Below, in pieces: positions 10,736 to 22,399 of a stretch of 64,000 bases of DNA. The translations under genes and the position numbers were made by a program. The notes under the pieces are model-generated. The model did no database searches. It was not told where the DNA came from and was given only the letters and a program-made list of their open reading frames with translations. Positions within the stretch are counted from its first letter, which is position 1. Each line of letters opens with the position of its first letter. Origin of the DNA: Trissonchulus latispiculum (taxonomy: Eukaryota; Nematoda; Enoplea; Enoplida; Ironidae); assembly GCA_030248195.1 (NCBI GenBank), contig JASAND010016645.1, positions 1-64,000 on the forward strand, read 5' to 3'.

Positions 10736-10812
10736 GCCGATACAAATGTCTCCATCATAGAGCATGTCGCACGACAGCTACTGCTCTGTGGTGCTGCACT
10801 TATTTGTAGCGG
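10736..10812 (+). ncRNA. candidate structured RNA core, unit 7 (isolated)
   Basis: A further core (outer CCGATACAAAT / ATTTGTAGCGG, apical TGTCGCACGACA) without the usual upstream half, which is replaced by a gypsy integrase-like remnant. Survival of only the core here suggests the core, not the whole repeat, is the conserved unit, or that the insertion fell inside a seventh unit. Confidence 0.45.
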
Positions 10813-12902
10813 TATGTGACTGATTGGTGACTTGAATGTGTACTGCATTGAAAATGTGCTTGAATTGTCCGAATTAGCAATGTTTGCTCCTGAGTTTCTT
10901 TGTGGTTTTCTGTAACTTCTGTAAAAACATTCCGTTTTATTGTTTTGCCTTGTTGTCTCGGTTTTGTATATTGCTTTTTGTGCAAATTAAAAGCGTGTGT
11001 TGGTAGGTAGGTAAGGAACGAATCACAGGCTGCAACGATACAACTACACAAAACAAACATGGCAATATTCACATTTACTGCAGTGATCAACTTCAAGTCT
11101 CCCCATCCCCACAACACAATGGAAGCCAATCATTTTTATCTGTTTTTGTATTAAGAAAAAAACAGGGGCAACCAACCAGTCCTGTGACAGGAAAATGTTG
11201 ACGCAAAGCTGGGTTTGCATTTAAAAATTTGTTGATTATTTGGGCTGGTTTCTAGATTATTATCACTATACCCAGCTCGCAAGGCAATCCTAGTATATTT
11301 AATTCGTTCAAATACATATACCATACAAATCAATACAATCAAATACAATTCACAAATGGATTCAACAGTAATTTTGCTATTGGGCACATTTTCACTACGT
11401 AATTGTTAGGCAGAATGCTGACATTAAGTTTTTGCATGAACAATTAGGTTCTTACGATTCTTCAATACTGAAAAGTTGATAATTCAAGGTGGAAAGCATT
11501 AATTTTGTGTACACCAGCTTAAATTATCAGTTGTCCATAGAGATTTCGGTAATTAGGAGTCCTAGGAATGCTCCTATCCATAAATAGTGGTCAAATCTAT
11601 ACAATTTCGTAGTTTTATGGCGTTTTTCTTGCTTTTCCTAGTCCTTCGCTAATTTTCCCGCCAAAATTTCAGACCATCTGGAATCTCCCCACCGGATTGG
11701 GGAGAATCCGGAATCCCGTTATCCCCACTTGAACTGACAATTTCAAATTTTTTATAATCCGTTATTCGAGTAACGGGTTTCCATAACGGTGATTCCGGAA
11801 TTTTCCCCGTTCAGTAACGGAATTTCGGATTCTCCCAGGGAGCTTTCCGGATTTGTGTCGGTGGAGCCGGCCAAACATTTTGAAAGGCGCATTAGATAGA
11901 TCCGTGTCAGGTCCTGTGAATTCTTTCACTCCGGAAGATGGTCCTGAATCCAATCCTACAACCGTTGCTCACTGAAATCAGTTGGATCAATGGAGGAAGA
12001 CACATGATCTTAAATTAGAAATAAAACGTGCAAATGTGCTGATGGCAGGGAAATTGTGACCAGTTAGGTGTACGTGAAAAGAAGTGCATTATTAAAATAT
12101 AAGACGGTTATAGTGCTAAGCTGAAAGTGTAGGGTGTAAGTTAAAAAGTGTATACCTAAATTTATGGCCCTAAAACTGAATAAAACAGGCAATAGTACCG
12201 GAGGTATGACAGACAAAATATGAAAGCTCCGGAAATGTATAAAATTCAAAAAAAAATTTAAATCGAACTGAAATATAAATCGTATGTATTTGATTCAAAC
12301 GAAAAATAAAGTAAACAAGTTTAGAAAATAATTTTTTGGTGGAAATACAAAAGTTAATTTTCAGCAAATTGATCAGGCTAAGCAAACAACATACTAATCA
12401 TGTGGAATAACGATTCTGGTTTTACCCCCTCTTTTGAAAATTTACTCGGGGCAGGGCAGGATGGCAGAAATGAGTGGTTTACTGCAGATGGTCCCAATAT
12501 ACTGCGTTGAAACACGATTTTAGAGTCATCCTGCATTTTTATACATCTATAAACGGGTTCAAACAGCAGATCGGACCCCGGACAGCAGGGGAGGAGAGGG
12601 CCGGAGCCAAACCCTCCGAGGGCGAGGGTGTCCCCAGATTTACACACATCACCGCAGGCGCATCGGCACACCAATTTGCAACAAATTCCGAGTAAATTTC
12701 GGCTGATGACAATAATGGGTGGCGTATTCCTTGCATATTCACCTAAACAAATCCCAGTGAAAACTTTTCATGAAATCAGTGCCTATAAGCATCTCACGAG
12801 AAAAGTCAGGAGCCATATGAAAAGACCACCCATATTCTTTATGCTCCACCGTGAAGATGACGAAAACTTTAGCAGAAATTTTTAAAGGTGCGTTGTTAGA
12901 TG
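10813..12902. other. unassigned, no gene recognised
   Basis: About 2 kb, AT-rich at 12000-12400 and mixed elsewhere. Frames reach 60-109 codons on both strands but show no family signature. 11670-11830 has a run of GGAATCC/GGATTCTCC-like words (TCTCCCCACCGGATTGGGGAGAATCCGGAATC..., imperfectly inverted). 12400-12720 is GC-richer, with overlapping frames on both strands and no identifiable product. It contains no detectable continuation of the gypsy element to its right, so that element is cut at about 12.92 kb. Confidence 0.4.
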
Positions 12903-15544
12903 TCACTGCTGTGATAGGATCCGGTTTATAAAATTGAACATTGGCGCCCCCTTCAATATCCTCTTAACTGTCCGGGGACTGATAATGGATATGCATGCCC
13001 CAGAGTCGATAATAGCCAAGATTTTGGTCCCCCCGGAGGTGGCGAGTATGGCTGGCATATTGTCTGCTGCCGCCAGTACTTGGTCGGATTCGATTCCGGT
13101 GGACCCTCCAGGAGTTATTGCATCTGATGTTGGACCTCCCATTTGGGGTTTTTCTGGCTCCTGTAGTGCCGTTGGACTGACAGGTTCTTCAGTTTCTGTC
13201 CCTACTGAAATAGTTTCGGGCCGGTAGCAGCAAGGGGCAGTCGCACCCCCGAGAATGGGAGAAAACTCCGCGGTCCATGAGGGAGGAGGCTGTCTTTTGT
13301 CAAGCATGACTGAGTCGAATTCCGACTGATTTGGACATAAACGTTGCAATAAAGACACCATTTCCTGCATTTGGTTTGACAGGGCCTGATAATATTCTTG
13401 CATAAAATTAAAAGTATCTCTGTGAATGGCCCGCAAGGTAGTAAAGTTTTTGAACCATTTTTGAAAAAACATTCGACAGCTGGAACTCCGTAAAAGTATA
13501 ATCAAAATCTGGAATATTTGATGAGTCGACTGAATCAGGCGGGTAGTCGACAGGCTCAGAGGGGCCACCCCCCCTGGAGAAGCTTCGCTACCATGCGGAG
13601 CAGAAACCATACCAATTTGAAACTGGCTCAAAATTTGATTAACTTGCTCAGCAGTAACCCCATGTGAAGCCGGAGGCGCCCTCCCAGTAGAAGGAGGTGC
13701 AGCCGGAGCTGAAACCCCCGAATCCGAGGATCGTACAAAATTTTGAGAAAGTTCCGGAACACCTGCATTTTGCATATATATTGTACGTTGGTATAGGGCT
13801 GGAGCTGAAATTGCCGTTGGCTGAGAATTTTGCGCGCCAACATATCCACCCGGATTTCCCAAGTTTGATGGGGGTGGGAGGGCCGGAGCAGGAGCAGAAA
13901 ATTGAACTGGGGGCGAGTTGGCAGGTGAGAGTCCGTGCTGTGACGAGAGAGGAGCCGGGGCATAATTTATGGGGTGAAATGGTTGCTGGTAGGGAGAAGG
14001 TCCTGCATACTGAACAGGGTACGTATTTGACATATAAGTTACGTGATCAACTCTTTCCGGGGAAGGACGGTTTTTATAGCCCGGGGGAGCCTTGGACGGA
14101 TAACGGTCCCAACATTTTTCCGGTGGGTGACCGCGTCTTTTACAGTATTTGCACGGGGCAGAAAACTTTTGCTTTTTTTCTTCATCCCACTTACTCAAGG
14201 TTTCTTGGATATGCAGTTCACACCAGTTTTTCATTTCTCGGAACACCAGACGAGAAGCTGCGACTTCCAAGTTTGACTGTGATGGAATGTCGGAATTTCT
14301 TGAGGTTGCGGTTTTTTTTAGCGGTGCCCCCTCCTCAATATAATAAATTGGCAAGTCATAGGAGAGAGTGTCTCCCTCCGGGGGGCGTGCCTCCCGTGAC
14401 TCCAAACGGTCTATGACCCGGCGAACATCTTGCATAGTGGGCTGTTCATCAACAAAAAGAGAAGCCAAAGCGGAAGCAAATTTGTCTTGGACCCCTGCAA
14501 AGAGCTGCTGAACACATTCTTGTTCCCGCTCCTCCTGCGTATCCCAAAGGTCGAGGGCCATTGCCTGCAATTCGGAAATATAATGACGTACTGATTCGTT
14601 GGGGAGCTGCTTCCGGTGTGCAAATGCTGAAAGCCGCTCCCGAAACGAACGCTGTGGTTTTGGAAACTGTAATTTTAATAGTTCCAAAAAGTCTTCGTAA
14701 GACTCGACGACCTTTGGTCCGCATTTGGAAGCAAAAATTTGGGTTTTTCCGGACAATTTATTCCATAACAGGCGCCCCCACTGGCTTTCCGGAATAGAAT
14801 GAACGGCCACGGCAGACTCAAACTGGGGTAACCAATCTTCGAAATATACGTATTTTGGGTCATAATGGGGCACATCTCTCAAGACTTCTAGATAATAACG
14901 AAATAAACCCATGTCAAATTTTAAAACAGAAATATCTGTGTTTTGCATAGAGTACAGGATAGACGGACGGGAACCTTTAGTCATTTTGGGTTTTTCGCCG
15001 ACGTTGTCAATCGAATACGGTAGGGACATCTGAAGTGGGGGAGAGGAGGGTAGGGGTCCCGGAGACGATGGCGGAAACGTTGTTTGTTGAATACACGTAT
15101 GTTTTGGTTGTACGTAAAAACCCGGTGGAGGGCCCGCAGCTAAACTTTGTTGTACCGGAGGCAGGCCTCCCTGTGGGCCACCTTCGCCGGCAGGGGGCAA
15201 CATCACGCCCTTGACCTCCCAGAGGCAGGACACAGGCGGGTGGTTTCCCCCTGGCTGCGAATCCTCAGGATTTGCTAGGCGATTCGGAGCCACAAAATCA
15301 TTGTGCAAATCAAAGACAGCAATTTGAGCTCCCCGAACAAGTTTTGGGCGGATGAATTTTTGGCTGATTGAACGGGGACTAGGAGGTATTGCCCCTCACC
15401 AATTTTCTGCTCCATATAGGGTACGGGGATATTTTTTGGATTCGAAACCTCTCCGTCAACCAAAATAGCCGAATTTTGACTATGGGCTGAATTATATACA
15501 GACCCATTTTCTGAACGTATAACATTTTCCCCAAAATTTTGTTG

Positions 15545-15722
15545 AGAATTTGAGCCTATGGGAGGGGGAGGGGTTCCGTTTCTGACCTGCCGGGAGAGTG
15601 TCCCGACAACGCCAGGCGGAACTGCAGCATTTTGTTCAAAATTTTGTTGAAAATTTGAACCTATGAGAGGGGGAGGGGTTCCATTTTCGACCTGTCGGGG
15701 ATAGTGTCCCGACAACGCCGGA
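15545..15722 (-). repeat. ~108-bp duplication in gag proline-rich region
   Basis: Two imperfect copies with GGGAGGGGGAGGGGTTCC and GTCCCGACAACGCC landmarks, about 108 bp apart. On the minus strand they encode related peptides with a G-T-P-P-P core. They expand the gag N-terminal region. Confidence 0.7.
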
Positions 15723-15827
15723 GGAAACCCGAAGAAACCGGAACGAACTAGTATTGTGAGGGGGTTGAGCCCCCACACCCACTTGAACAGACTGAATGGG
15801 GTACTGATTTTGAGGTGTAGAAGAATT

Positions 15828-16028
15828 TGGAAGTTGTTGGGGAAGGGGGGTCTCTCTCCAGCTTGCCTGGACAACGGCCCAGACACACTGTTAGAGGCAG
15901 CCCCATCCCCCAAAATATTTGGGGGTGGATGTAAATTTTGAAGTTGTTGGGGAAGGGGGGGTCTCTCTCAAGCTTGCCCGGACAACGGTCCCAGACACAC
16001 TGTTAGAGGCAGCCCCATTCCCCAAAAT
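15828..16028 (-). repeat. ~110-bp duplication in gag
   Basis: GAAGTTGTTGGGGAAGGGG...CACACTGTTAGAGGCAGCC occurs twice, about 110 bp apart. The copies differ by small indels that shift the reading frame, one reason gag upstream of 15308 is broken. Confidence 0.75.
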
Positions 16029-16164
16029 AGCAGAAAGGACACTTTGAGTGCTCTGTGCAACATCAAAACAGGGAGAAATAAAGTTATCAAAAATTTTCTT
16101 GGAATTTTCTGAATTTGAATAATCCAAATTTGGGGGAAATGCTATACCTGACTGGGCTTTGGAA

Positions 16165-16325
16165 ACCGATTTTGGGGGGAGGGGTGATCCCAAGTTTTGG
16201 GGGAGGGGTGGTCCCAAATTTTGGGGGAGGGGTGGTCCCGAATTATTTTGGGGGAGGGGAGGTCCCGAATTATTTTGGGAGAGGAAAGGTCCCGAATTAT
16301 TTTGGGGGGGGGGGAATAATTCCCC
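16165..16325. repeat. G-rich ~27-30-bp minisatellite in gag
   Basis: At least five units of TTTTGGGGGAGGGG...GGTCCC followed by AA or GAATTA, ending in a run of 11-12 G. The minus strand codes a repeated PPLPQN-type peptide in gag. Each unit has two G-runs of four or more, so the plus strand is quadruplex-prone, and a GGTCCC palindrome half. Confidence 0.85.
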
Positions 16326-16492
16326 CCGATCTCCGACCCCCCGGTAAAAAATGTTTCCAATTTCGGTTCAAAAAATTATCAAAAAAGTCTGGTGCGTGAT
16401 TTTGAGACAATTCTGAAAATAAATGAACAGTTTTATTTTTAAAACGTTTTAAAGTCCGTGTAAACGGACGAGAAAAGTCGGACATACTACTC

Positions 16493-16512
16493 ACCTGTGA
16501 AAACGGTCGCCA
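16493..16512 (-). other. primer binding site of gypsy element
   Basis: On the minus strand TGGCGACCGTTTTCACAGG begins two bases after a likely LTR end (TCTCTACA). TGGCGACCGT is shared with the PBS at 49343-49360. TGG complements the tRNA CCA tail; TGGCGACCGTGACA-type sites are familiar in Ty3/gypsy elements. Confidence 0.7.
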
Positions 16513-16514
16513 GT

Positions 16515-16970
16515 TGTAGAGATTTGGGTTGTCTCGAGATAAATTGAAGATTGCTGTTCTAGAGTGTGTGTATGACCGACTCAACTCCTACGATTACCCT
16601 GGCCAACTTCAAGAAAAGTAGGCGAAAACCAAATAGTAACTCGAGTTTACTTTCAAAGAAAAAGGAACAAAGTTCAGGACAAAAACATAGCAAAATCAAC
16701 CGAAACTGAACAGGCACCAAATAATTCCAAGAAAATAGAAAAGAAAACAAAATGACATAAACCAACCTTACACAAATATAAGGGGTTATACCCCCGGCAC
16801 AATAAGCAGAAGGGCGGGCGTAAAGTAGAACACAAAAGAAAATGCCCCCATGAAAGTCCCCACTGAATACCGTCCGCTACAATAGCCAACTCAAACCGAA
16901 CTGAAAATTTCAAATGCGCGCCTTTTATACTGCACAATTAGCTAGCAAACCAAGAACTTTACACATCACC
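16515..16970 (-). repeat. 5' LTR of gypsy element (boundaries approximate)
   Basis: Inferred from the PBS on one side and a TGTGTAAAG start near 16970 on the other. No second copy is found in the window because the 3' half of the element is gone, so the outer border is a guess. It holds the TATA box listed separately. Confidence 0.5.
16920..16930 (-). promoter_or_regulatory. TATA box in the LTR
   Basis: Minus strand GTATAAAAGGCGCGC, a strong TATA box about 435 bp upstream of the proposed gag start and about 410 bp before the PBS. This fits a transcription start in the LTR. No experimental support. Confidence 0.5.
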
Positions 16971-17040
16971 TTGCATTTAGTGGTTGCGCAAAATTTCCTT
17001 AATTTGAATAAGAATGAACGGAACTATTAGAAATATTTCC

Positions 17041-17270
17041 ACATCAGTTTAGGTCGAGTTATCTTATTGAGTTATTTGGGTCTGGGTCACGATTAGTTTT
17101 GGGTCAGCTGGGTCTGTGTCACGAAAACGATTGGGTCATTTGAGTCGGGGCGAGTCAGTTGAGTCGAGTCGGAATTTTCAAATTTCATGGGTCGCCTTGG
17201 GTCTGGGTCAAATTTCCGTTTGGGTCAAGTGGGTCATGGGTCAGAAATAAAGACCCAGTTTCCATCCCTG
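17041..17270. repeat. degenerate GGGTC(A) repeats ending in an hAT-like terminus
   Basis: Around a dozen GGGTC/GAGTC words spaced 6-25 bp. The block ends with GACCCAGTTTCCATCCCTG; read on the minus strand this is CAGGGATGGAAACTGGGTC. CAGGG..GG-type ends with subterminal repeats are typical of hAT transposons and their MITEs. The other terminus was not found, so this is a one-ended remnant or a chance match. Confidence 0.45.
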
Positions 17271-20200
17271 CCGCACAGGAGCACATTCGTGGGAAACAAC
17301 GAAAACTACCGTACTTTCTTAAGGTCACTTTTAGAAGGTGTCTGAACTGAGACGGCTAGAGGGATTCTGGGAAGATGACACATTGAGTTCCAATGCCGCA
17401 TCTAGCGATGCACTGGCTGTGGTTCCACCACACACCCTGTCATATATATGGAAACGTCTATTTTACTGTTTTATCGACGTTGTTCTGCTTTACGTTCTGA
17501 ACAATCCTCCCTCTAGCTTGTGAGGTTCTCCTCGTTCTCGTTTTAATCTCGCATTGTGTTGTAACCGTCTAATGTGAATCCACCCACGCCAACATTTATC
17601 CTCCGCAAGGACCGTCTGGCTGCGTTATTTATAAAGTGTACACTTCTTTCGCGCAACTGGAAAGTGTACACAGACTTCACGCAGGCTAATAAAGTGGACA
17701 TTATAGCTGGGGCAATCACTGCTTTAGTTAATGCAAGCGGACGCTTAGTAGTTTGAAGCTTTATCGCGGATCTCCGTTTTGTTGGAGTACCCACTGAACT
17801 TCCAGCAGTAAACAAAAAGCTTCCGTATAGAGCGGCAGTGGCAATTGTTCGAAGGCGCGAAACGAACCTCTTCAGCGCATTTTGGACGGTTTCGTCGATG
17901 TCCGTTTAAAAAACAAACAAAGGATACACAATATATCTATATAATATCTATACCTGCCAAGCAACCTGGGTGACGACAGCTTCGAAGGTCACAGCCGAAG
18001 TGTCAGATTCATCGCTAGGAAATCTCTCATACATTTATCCACTAAGCTAGCGAGTAGTGAAGTTAAATCGTTCAAAAGTCCGTCGGCGTGACTATCTGGC
18101 TTCCCTTCTGGCATCTCTTCGCTTGCAAGATACGACAGCTCATCTGTCCGGTGATCTTGCAGAACGGCGGAGTTTGGATCCGAAATGTCAGATTCGGGAT
18201 GGTCTCGATCGTGAAAAATGGCATAGAACTGGACAGCATCGCTTGAAGCGATATGTGCAGCTGCAAATAGGTCCTGTGATAAAACCACTGGAGCATTCGG
18301 AAAGCCAACAAAGAAGTGATGAGCAACTGCCGCTTGATGGTGACAATAACGACCTGATTGACCGTGGTAAACAGTGCATACCTACACCAGGACTACCATC
18401 CAAAGTACGTTTTCGCCTTTATGGATCTGAAGCATCGAATATTGGCCAACATCTTTCATAGTATAATGCTTGATGCAAGCAAATGGTGAAGGACTTTTTC
18501 CGCTTCGACCAAAAGTACATAATAATAAGAGTGTGCTACTAGGCACATTCTGTGCTATCAGAGCAAAACTATTCTCCGTTCGCTATGGCTGACCTCCTCT
18601 CAAATTAGACCCTAGTGACTGCCACAGCAATCTAGTCGATCGGGGACTCGTTCAGTCGCTCTATAGCTCAGCGACTGAAAATTTTAGTAGTCCATAGAAA
18701 CGATTCCTAATTTTTGCAGGGAGATGTTGCAAAATATGTAAGTTGTTGCGATAAGCCATTAATATATTAAGCTACAGTTTATTGATGTCCATGGGAATAT
18801 TGTATACATTTATTACAATTTAATTCAACAGCGACCAGGCCTTTTATACCAGACCTTTTCGAATTGCAAAGTTTTCTAAGCTCAAATGAAGTTGTATTAT
18901 AAGACCCATGAATTAGTCAGTCCATAGTCAATAATAACGACATTAATAATATCTTGATAATTTGTTTGCTACATATTCCACGGTAAGCGCCAGTAATTGG
19001 ACGATCGCAAATATAGAACTGCCCACCTAAAACAATATAATCGAAAATTGTTGCTTTGAGTCCACCGCAAAAAGGTTTAAACCACAAACTTCGCTCATTT
19101 TAACACATGCTCTAGCCACTGTCGTACATTTCAAATATTAAAATAAATATATTGAAATGCAATGCTTTGAATGCAATGAAAACATTCTTCTTGTAATCTG
19201 TAATCTGTAAAAAACATGTAAACAACATGTAACCTTCTTGGTTAACATTCCCGAAAATATTAAAATTATCCATTTCTTTAAATAACCGTAAAGATAACAC
19301 TACATGGAATTCTCTTAACTATTCTCTTAATTATTCTATAACTGGCTTGCCCAACATTGAATGTCAAAATTTGCTTATATCGATTTGTATATCGTAATCC
19401 CGTCTCTCACTAATCACGATTCACCTCACCTTCAGTTAGAAAGATTTCGTCGTGACGAGTGCTTGGTGATCAAATTTGGGGTTCCACTACTTTACGCTAT
19501 TTTGGTCCTACCGAATTTCGGCCTGTACTTTTGGGATTCCTAACCCCCGTTTTCGTTCTTAACCCTTTTTAACTCAAATAGTTATCTATCCCCTCCCCCT
19601 TCTAGGATCAATTAATGTTGTTTAACCATCCTCCCCCTTTACTCTATTTTGGCATTTGTTGCTCCCCCGCCCGGTGTTCTTTCTTATTCTTAGCCAGCAA
19701 GTTGATTTGTTGTTAATTGCCCTTTAACTTAATTGTCTCGCTTTCAAATTTTTCATTAAAATCGTCAGTTGTCTAATCGATTTTATTTTATTAACTTTAT
19801 TTAACTACAAATCTCTAGGTACACGCTCTGGGGTTAGCCTGGAGTACTTCTTAGTGTGTTATTTAGTCCAATCTCCCCCTTTTTATCAGGCGCCAGCCGG
19901 TCCGGCGTCCCCAGAAAATTCACGCTCACCCAAACCTGGCGAGGACTGCCCGGGATTAAAGAAAGCCTTCCGGACAAAAATCTCAAGGGTAGTCAGGGCT
20001 TGTGTTACATTGCGCCAGGCCTCACGTAAGTTGTGGTGGTGCGGCGGCTCTAATCCCTGACCTCACAGATAACAGTAGGCCGTCGGTCTTGGCTCTAAAC
20101 TTAATTTCTCCCCCAAAGTTCTTTTTCCTAAAATTCATAAAATTTCTACCCCCCCCAAATTCCTAACTTTCTATGACCGCCCCACCCCCACTTAATTTTT

Positions 20201-20406
20201 GGGAGCAAAATTTATTAAACTTTTGGTTCTCCCCCAGCCCAAACCGTCAAGCTGCCCAAATTTTTCTTACAGTACGTATATACGTTGGCGATCTTTTTCT
20301 AAAAAACCGGTTTTTATCTGTCCATTTTTCCCTAACTGATCTTCCAAAAGGTTAAAATTTTCGGTTTTTTCTTTCTTCTCGATGCCGGGGGGTTGAACGT
20401 GCCTAA
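17271..20406. other. unassigned, ~3.1 kb
   Basis: No family recognised. 17540-17820 and 17990-18460 have moderately long, GC-balanced overlapping frames on both strands; the minus-strand one (about 18290-17990) has plausible composition but no domain. 18700-19330 is AT-rich. 19550-20400 is pyrimidine-rich on the plus strand, with many CCCCC/CCCCT words, and leads directly into the gag frames of the plus-strand gypsy element, so it is probably that element's leader and possibly its LTR. No second LTR copy was found to confirm this. Confidence 0.4.
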
Positions 20407-22148
20407 ATGTCTGATCAAGCCGAACTCGAGATTTCTCAGAAAAAACCGGGGTTGCACAACTTTCCGACCCTACCCTTCGGGACGCCCTCCTTACCCGTGA
20501 GTGTCCCGGGAAGGCTGAGTCCGCTGAAAATGACCCAACTTCAGTCGACCAGGGGACTGGGCGGTAGAATACCTCGGTTAGGCCCTATTTTGAACCAGAT
20601 CGGCGGGGCACCCTCCCCCCTCATTATACGACCATTGATCTGGAAGACACGGCGTTGGCGGATGATGTCGATCGGGAAACCATTGCTCGATGGCAGAAAC
20701 ACAAGGTACAGGTGTCGTTTAATGCTCGACCTTGGATAGACCGGGATGAAAATTCCCACCACAAATAGTGGGTAGAAAAAGCCCCATCCCGCTCCCAAAA
20801 AGCCTTCCTACCCCCAATTTGCCCGCGGTCCATGTCGGACGGAGCGTCCGTCCAACAAAAAAGGAGGGGGAGACATTATTAATAGGGGAGAGCCTTCCCT
20901 CCCTCTTTTGTTTCTTCATTGGACGAAGCGGGGGACTTGCGCATATCCCGTAGCTACCAGGATGTCGGTGCAACCCTGTGTCCCCAGAGTTCGGATCCCT
21001 CTACTTCGAGTGGCTCCGGTTTACCTCAATACCTCAATACCTCCTGAGGGAAGGACCCTCACCATCCAGTCCACTGGAGCCTCTGGGTATTCAAAGGTCC
21101 CGGAATGCCCTGGTTATCTCATCTGTGTGGAGATGGCTGTGTCCCTGGCTGTGGAGATTACCCCTCAACCATTGCTGGATAATAAAATTCGAAGAATTTA
21201 GGAGCATTCAAATCGAAATGTGGAATTTGCTTTACCTGATTTACCCGGAGATTCATAAATAATACGCGGAAATGGACATGGACATGGAAAACGATGCGGA
21301 ATTTAGTCCACCGACCCCTCCCCAAAAAGCTCCCCAACACCGGTCGAGGTCTGAAAAACCCCTTCAACGCGTCCTCAACCCGAATCTGAGTCTGGAAGGA
21401 GACGTCGCTCCCTCCCAGTGCCTGCACGATCCAGACCCAACGATGCTCCGGGAATCCGGTGGCCTCACCTTTCCCAACCATCCGGGGGCAGTCCTCAGGA
21501 TACCCAACCAGCTGCACGGGCGCAGGCGGTCCACTCTAATCTGTCCCTGGCCCGCCAGGTGACGGAATTTTCCAAAGTTTTTAAGGGTACCAAACCTTTC
21601 CAAGGGCCGAAAAGTACCATAAAATTTACAACCTGGAATTCAAATTTAAAGGATACAGCTCAAGTCCAGGAATTCCCCCAGCAGGTGCTTCGCAGGATCC
21701 TGTGGCAATGGTTGGATGGTTCGGTCAAGGAAGCCCTTCATGGCCCCAAACTCACGGACATCTTCGACGAATTAGTAGATTCCCTCAAGCAACTATACGA
21801 GCCTATTCCTACAACGGCGGAACAATATGCGGATCAGTTCTACCGGCGTCGACAATTTCCCGACGAAAAAGCCCACCAGGACGTAACTGCTCTGAGACTC
21901 CTGGTTGTCAAGGCCTTCCCTACAGCAGGCGTGCGGGGACGGGATCGCAATTGACGGAACAGTTCCGTACTGACCTGAAGGAATCCCTTCGGTCCCGTGT
22001 TGGCGGACAACTAGCGGAGATGACCTATTGGAAACAATCGGAAGGGGGCTTCAGGATCGATCGCGCCTTGCTTATCACCCAATCCGTGGAGAAGGAATGC
22101 CCGCCTTTGGTCTTCGAGGCCCGAGCGATGGAAGAACCAAAATACAGC
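20407..22148 (+). pseudogene. gag: Ty3/gypsy gag, first part, interrupted
   Basis: A chain of plus-strand frames with several shifts. The N-terminal part is weak; a coherent piece with DLEDTALADDVDRETIARWQ lies near 20.63 kb. The capsid-like part is clear from 21555 (VTEFSKVFKGTKPFQG) through LRRILWQWLDGSVKEAL and AEQYADQFYRRRQFPDE, continuing in another frame as LTEQFRTDLKESLRSRV to about 22145. The frame is cut exactly where an LTR begins (22149). The matching nucleocapsid with its zinc knuckle resumes after 28421, showing one gag gene split by a nested insertion. Confidence 0.8.
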
Positions 22149-22339
22149 TGTAACACTAAAGTGTTGTGCTAACTTTATTGTGTTTTTTCTGTGTATAATC
22201 ACTGGTACAGGCAGCTTTATGACTGACAGTTGTTAGACTGATATAAGTATGAAAATTATCTTGAGTTGGCGTTGTTTTGCAGTTGATATGATTCTGCTGT
22301 GAAGTACAGTCTGTTGTTTAGTTTACAGCCGTAGCATAC
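22149..22339 (+). repeat. left LTR of nested element
   Basis: About 191 bp, matching 28236-28420 with small indels. It contains GTATAATCACTGGTACAGGC and GATATAAGTATGAAAATTAT. The end is placed before TGG of the PBS. Confidence 0.9.
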
Positions 22340-22355
22340 TGGAGGCTCACCGACA
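22340..22355 (+). other. putative primer binding site
   Basis: TGGAGGCTCACCGACA immediately after the LTR end. It starts with TGG as required for a tRNA 3' end, but I cannot name the tRNA. Confidence 0.5.
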
Positions 22356-22399
22356 TAAATTATTTCTATGAAAGCTGAAGAATTGTTGACTTTAGACTT

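Larger units (their letters stand above)
12903..16485 (-). pseudogene. gag-pro: Ty3/gypsy gag-protease, 3'-truncated
   Basis: Start chosen at 16485: the first ATG after the primer binding site (MSDFSRPFTRTLKRF). It runs through several frame changes into an uninterrupted 801-codon frame (15308-12903). Order: a Pro/Asn-rich repeat region (16.3-15.4 kb); a capsid-like domain with YFEDWLPQFESAV, WNKLSGKTQ and LKLQFPKPQRSFRERL around residues 170-290 of the long frame; a CCHC zinc knuckle CKYCKRRGHPPEKC; a Pro/Gln-rich spacer; and a retropepsin start ILAIIDSGACISIISP with the catalytic Asp. The frame ends about 40 residues after the active site, so most of protease and all of RT, RNase H and integrase are missing. 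Gag packages element RNA; the protease would process the polyprotein. Gag and protease share one frame here. A diverged relative lies at 42.3-45.4 kb. Confidence 0.85.

Noticed and set aside
13697..14416. 239-codon plus-strand frame opposite gag
   Set aside because: It is the antisense of a clear capsid/zinc-knuckle gag and has no domain of its own.
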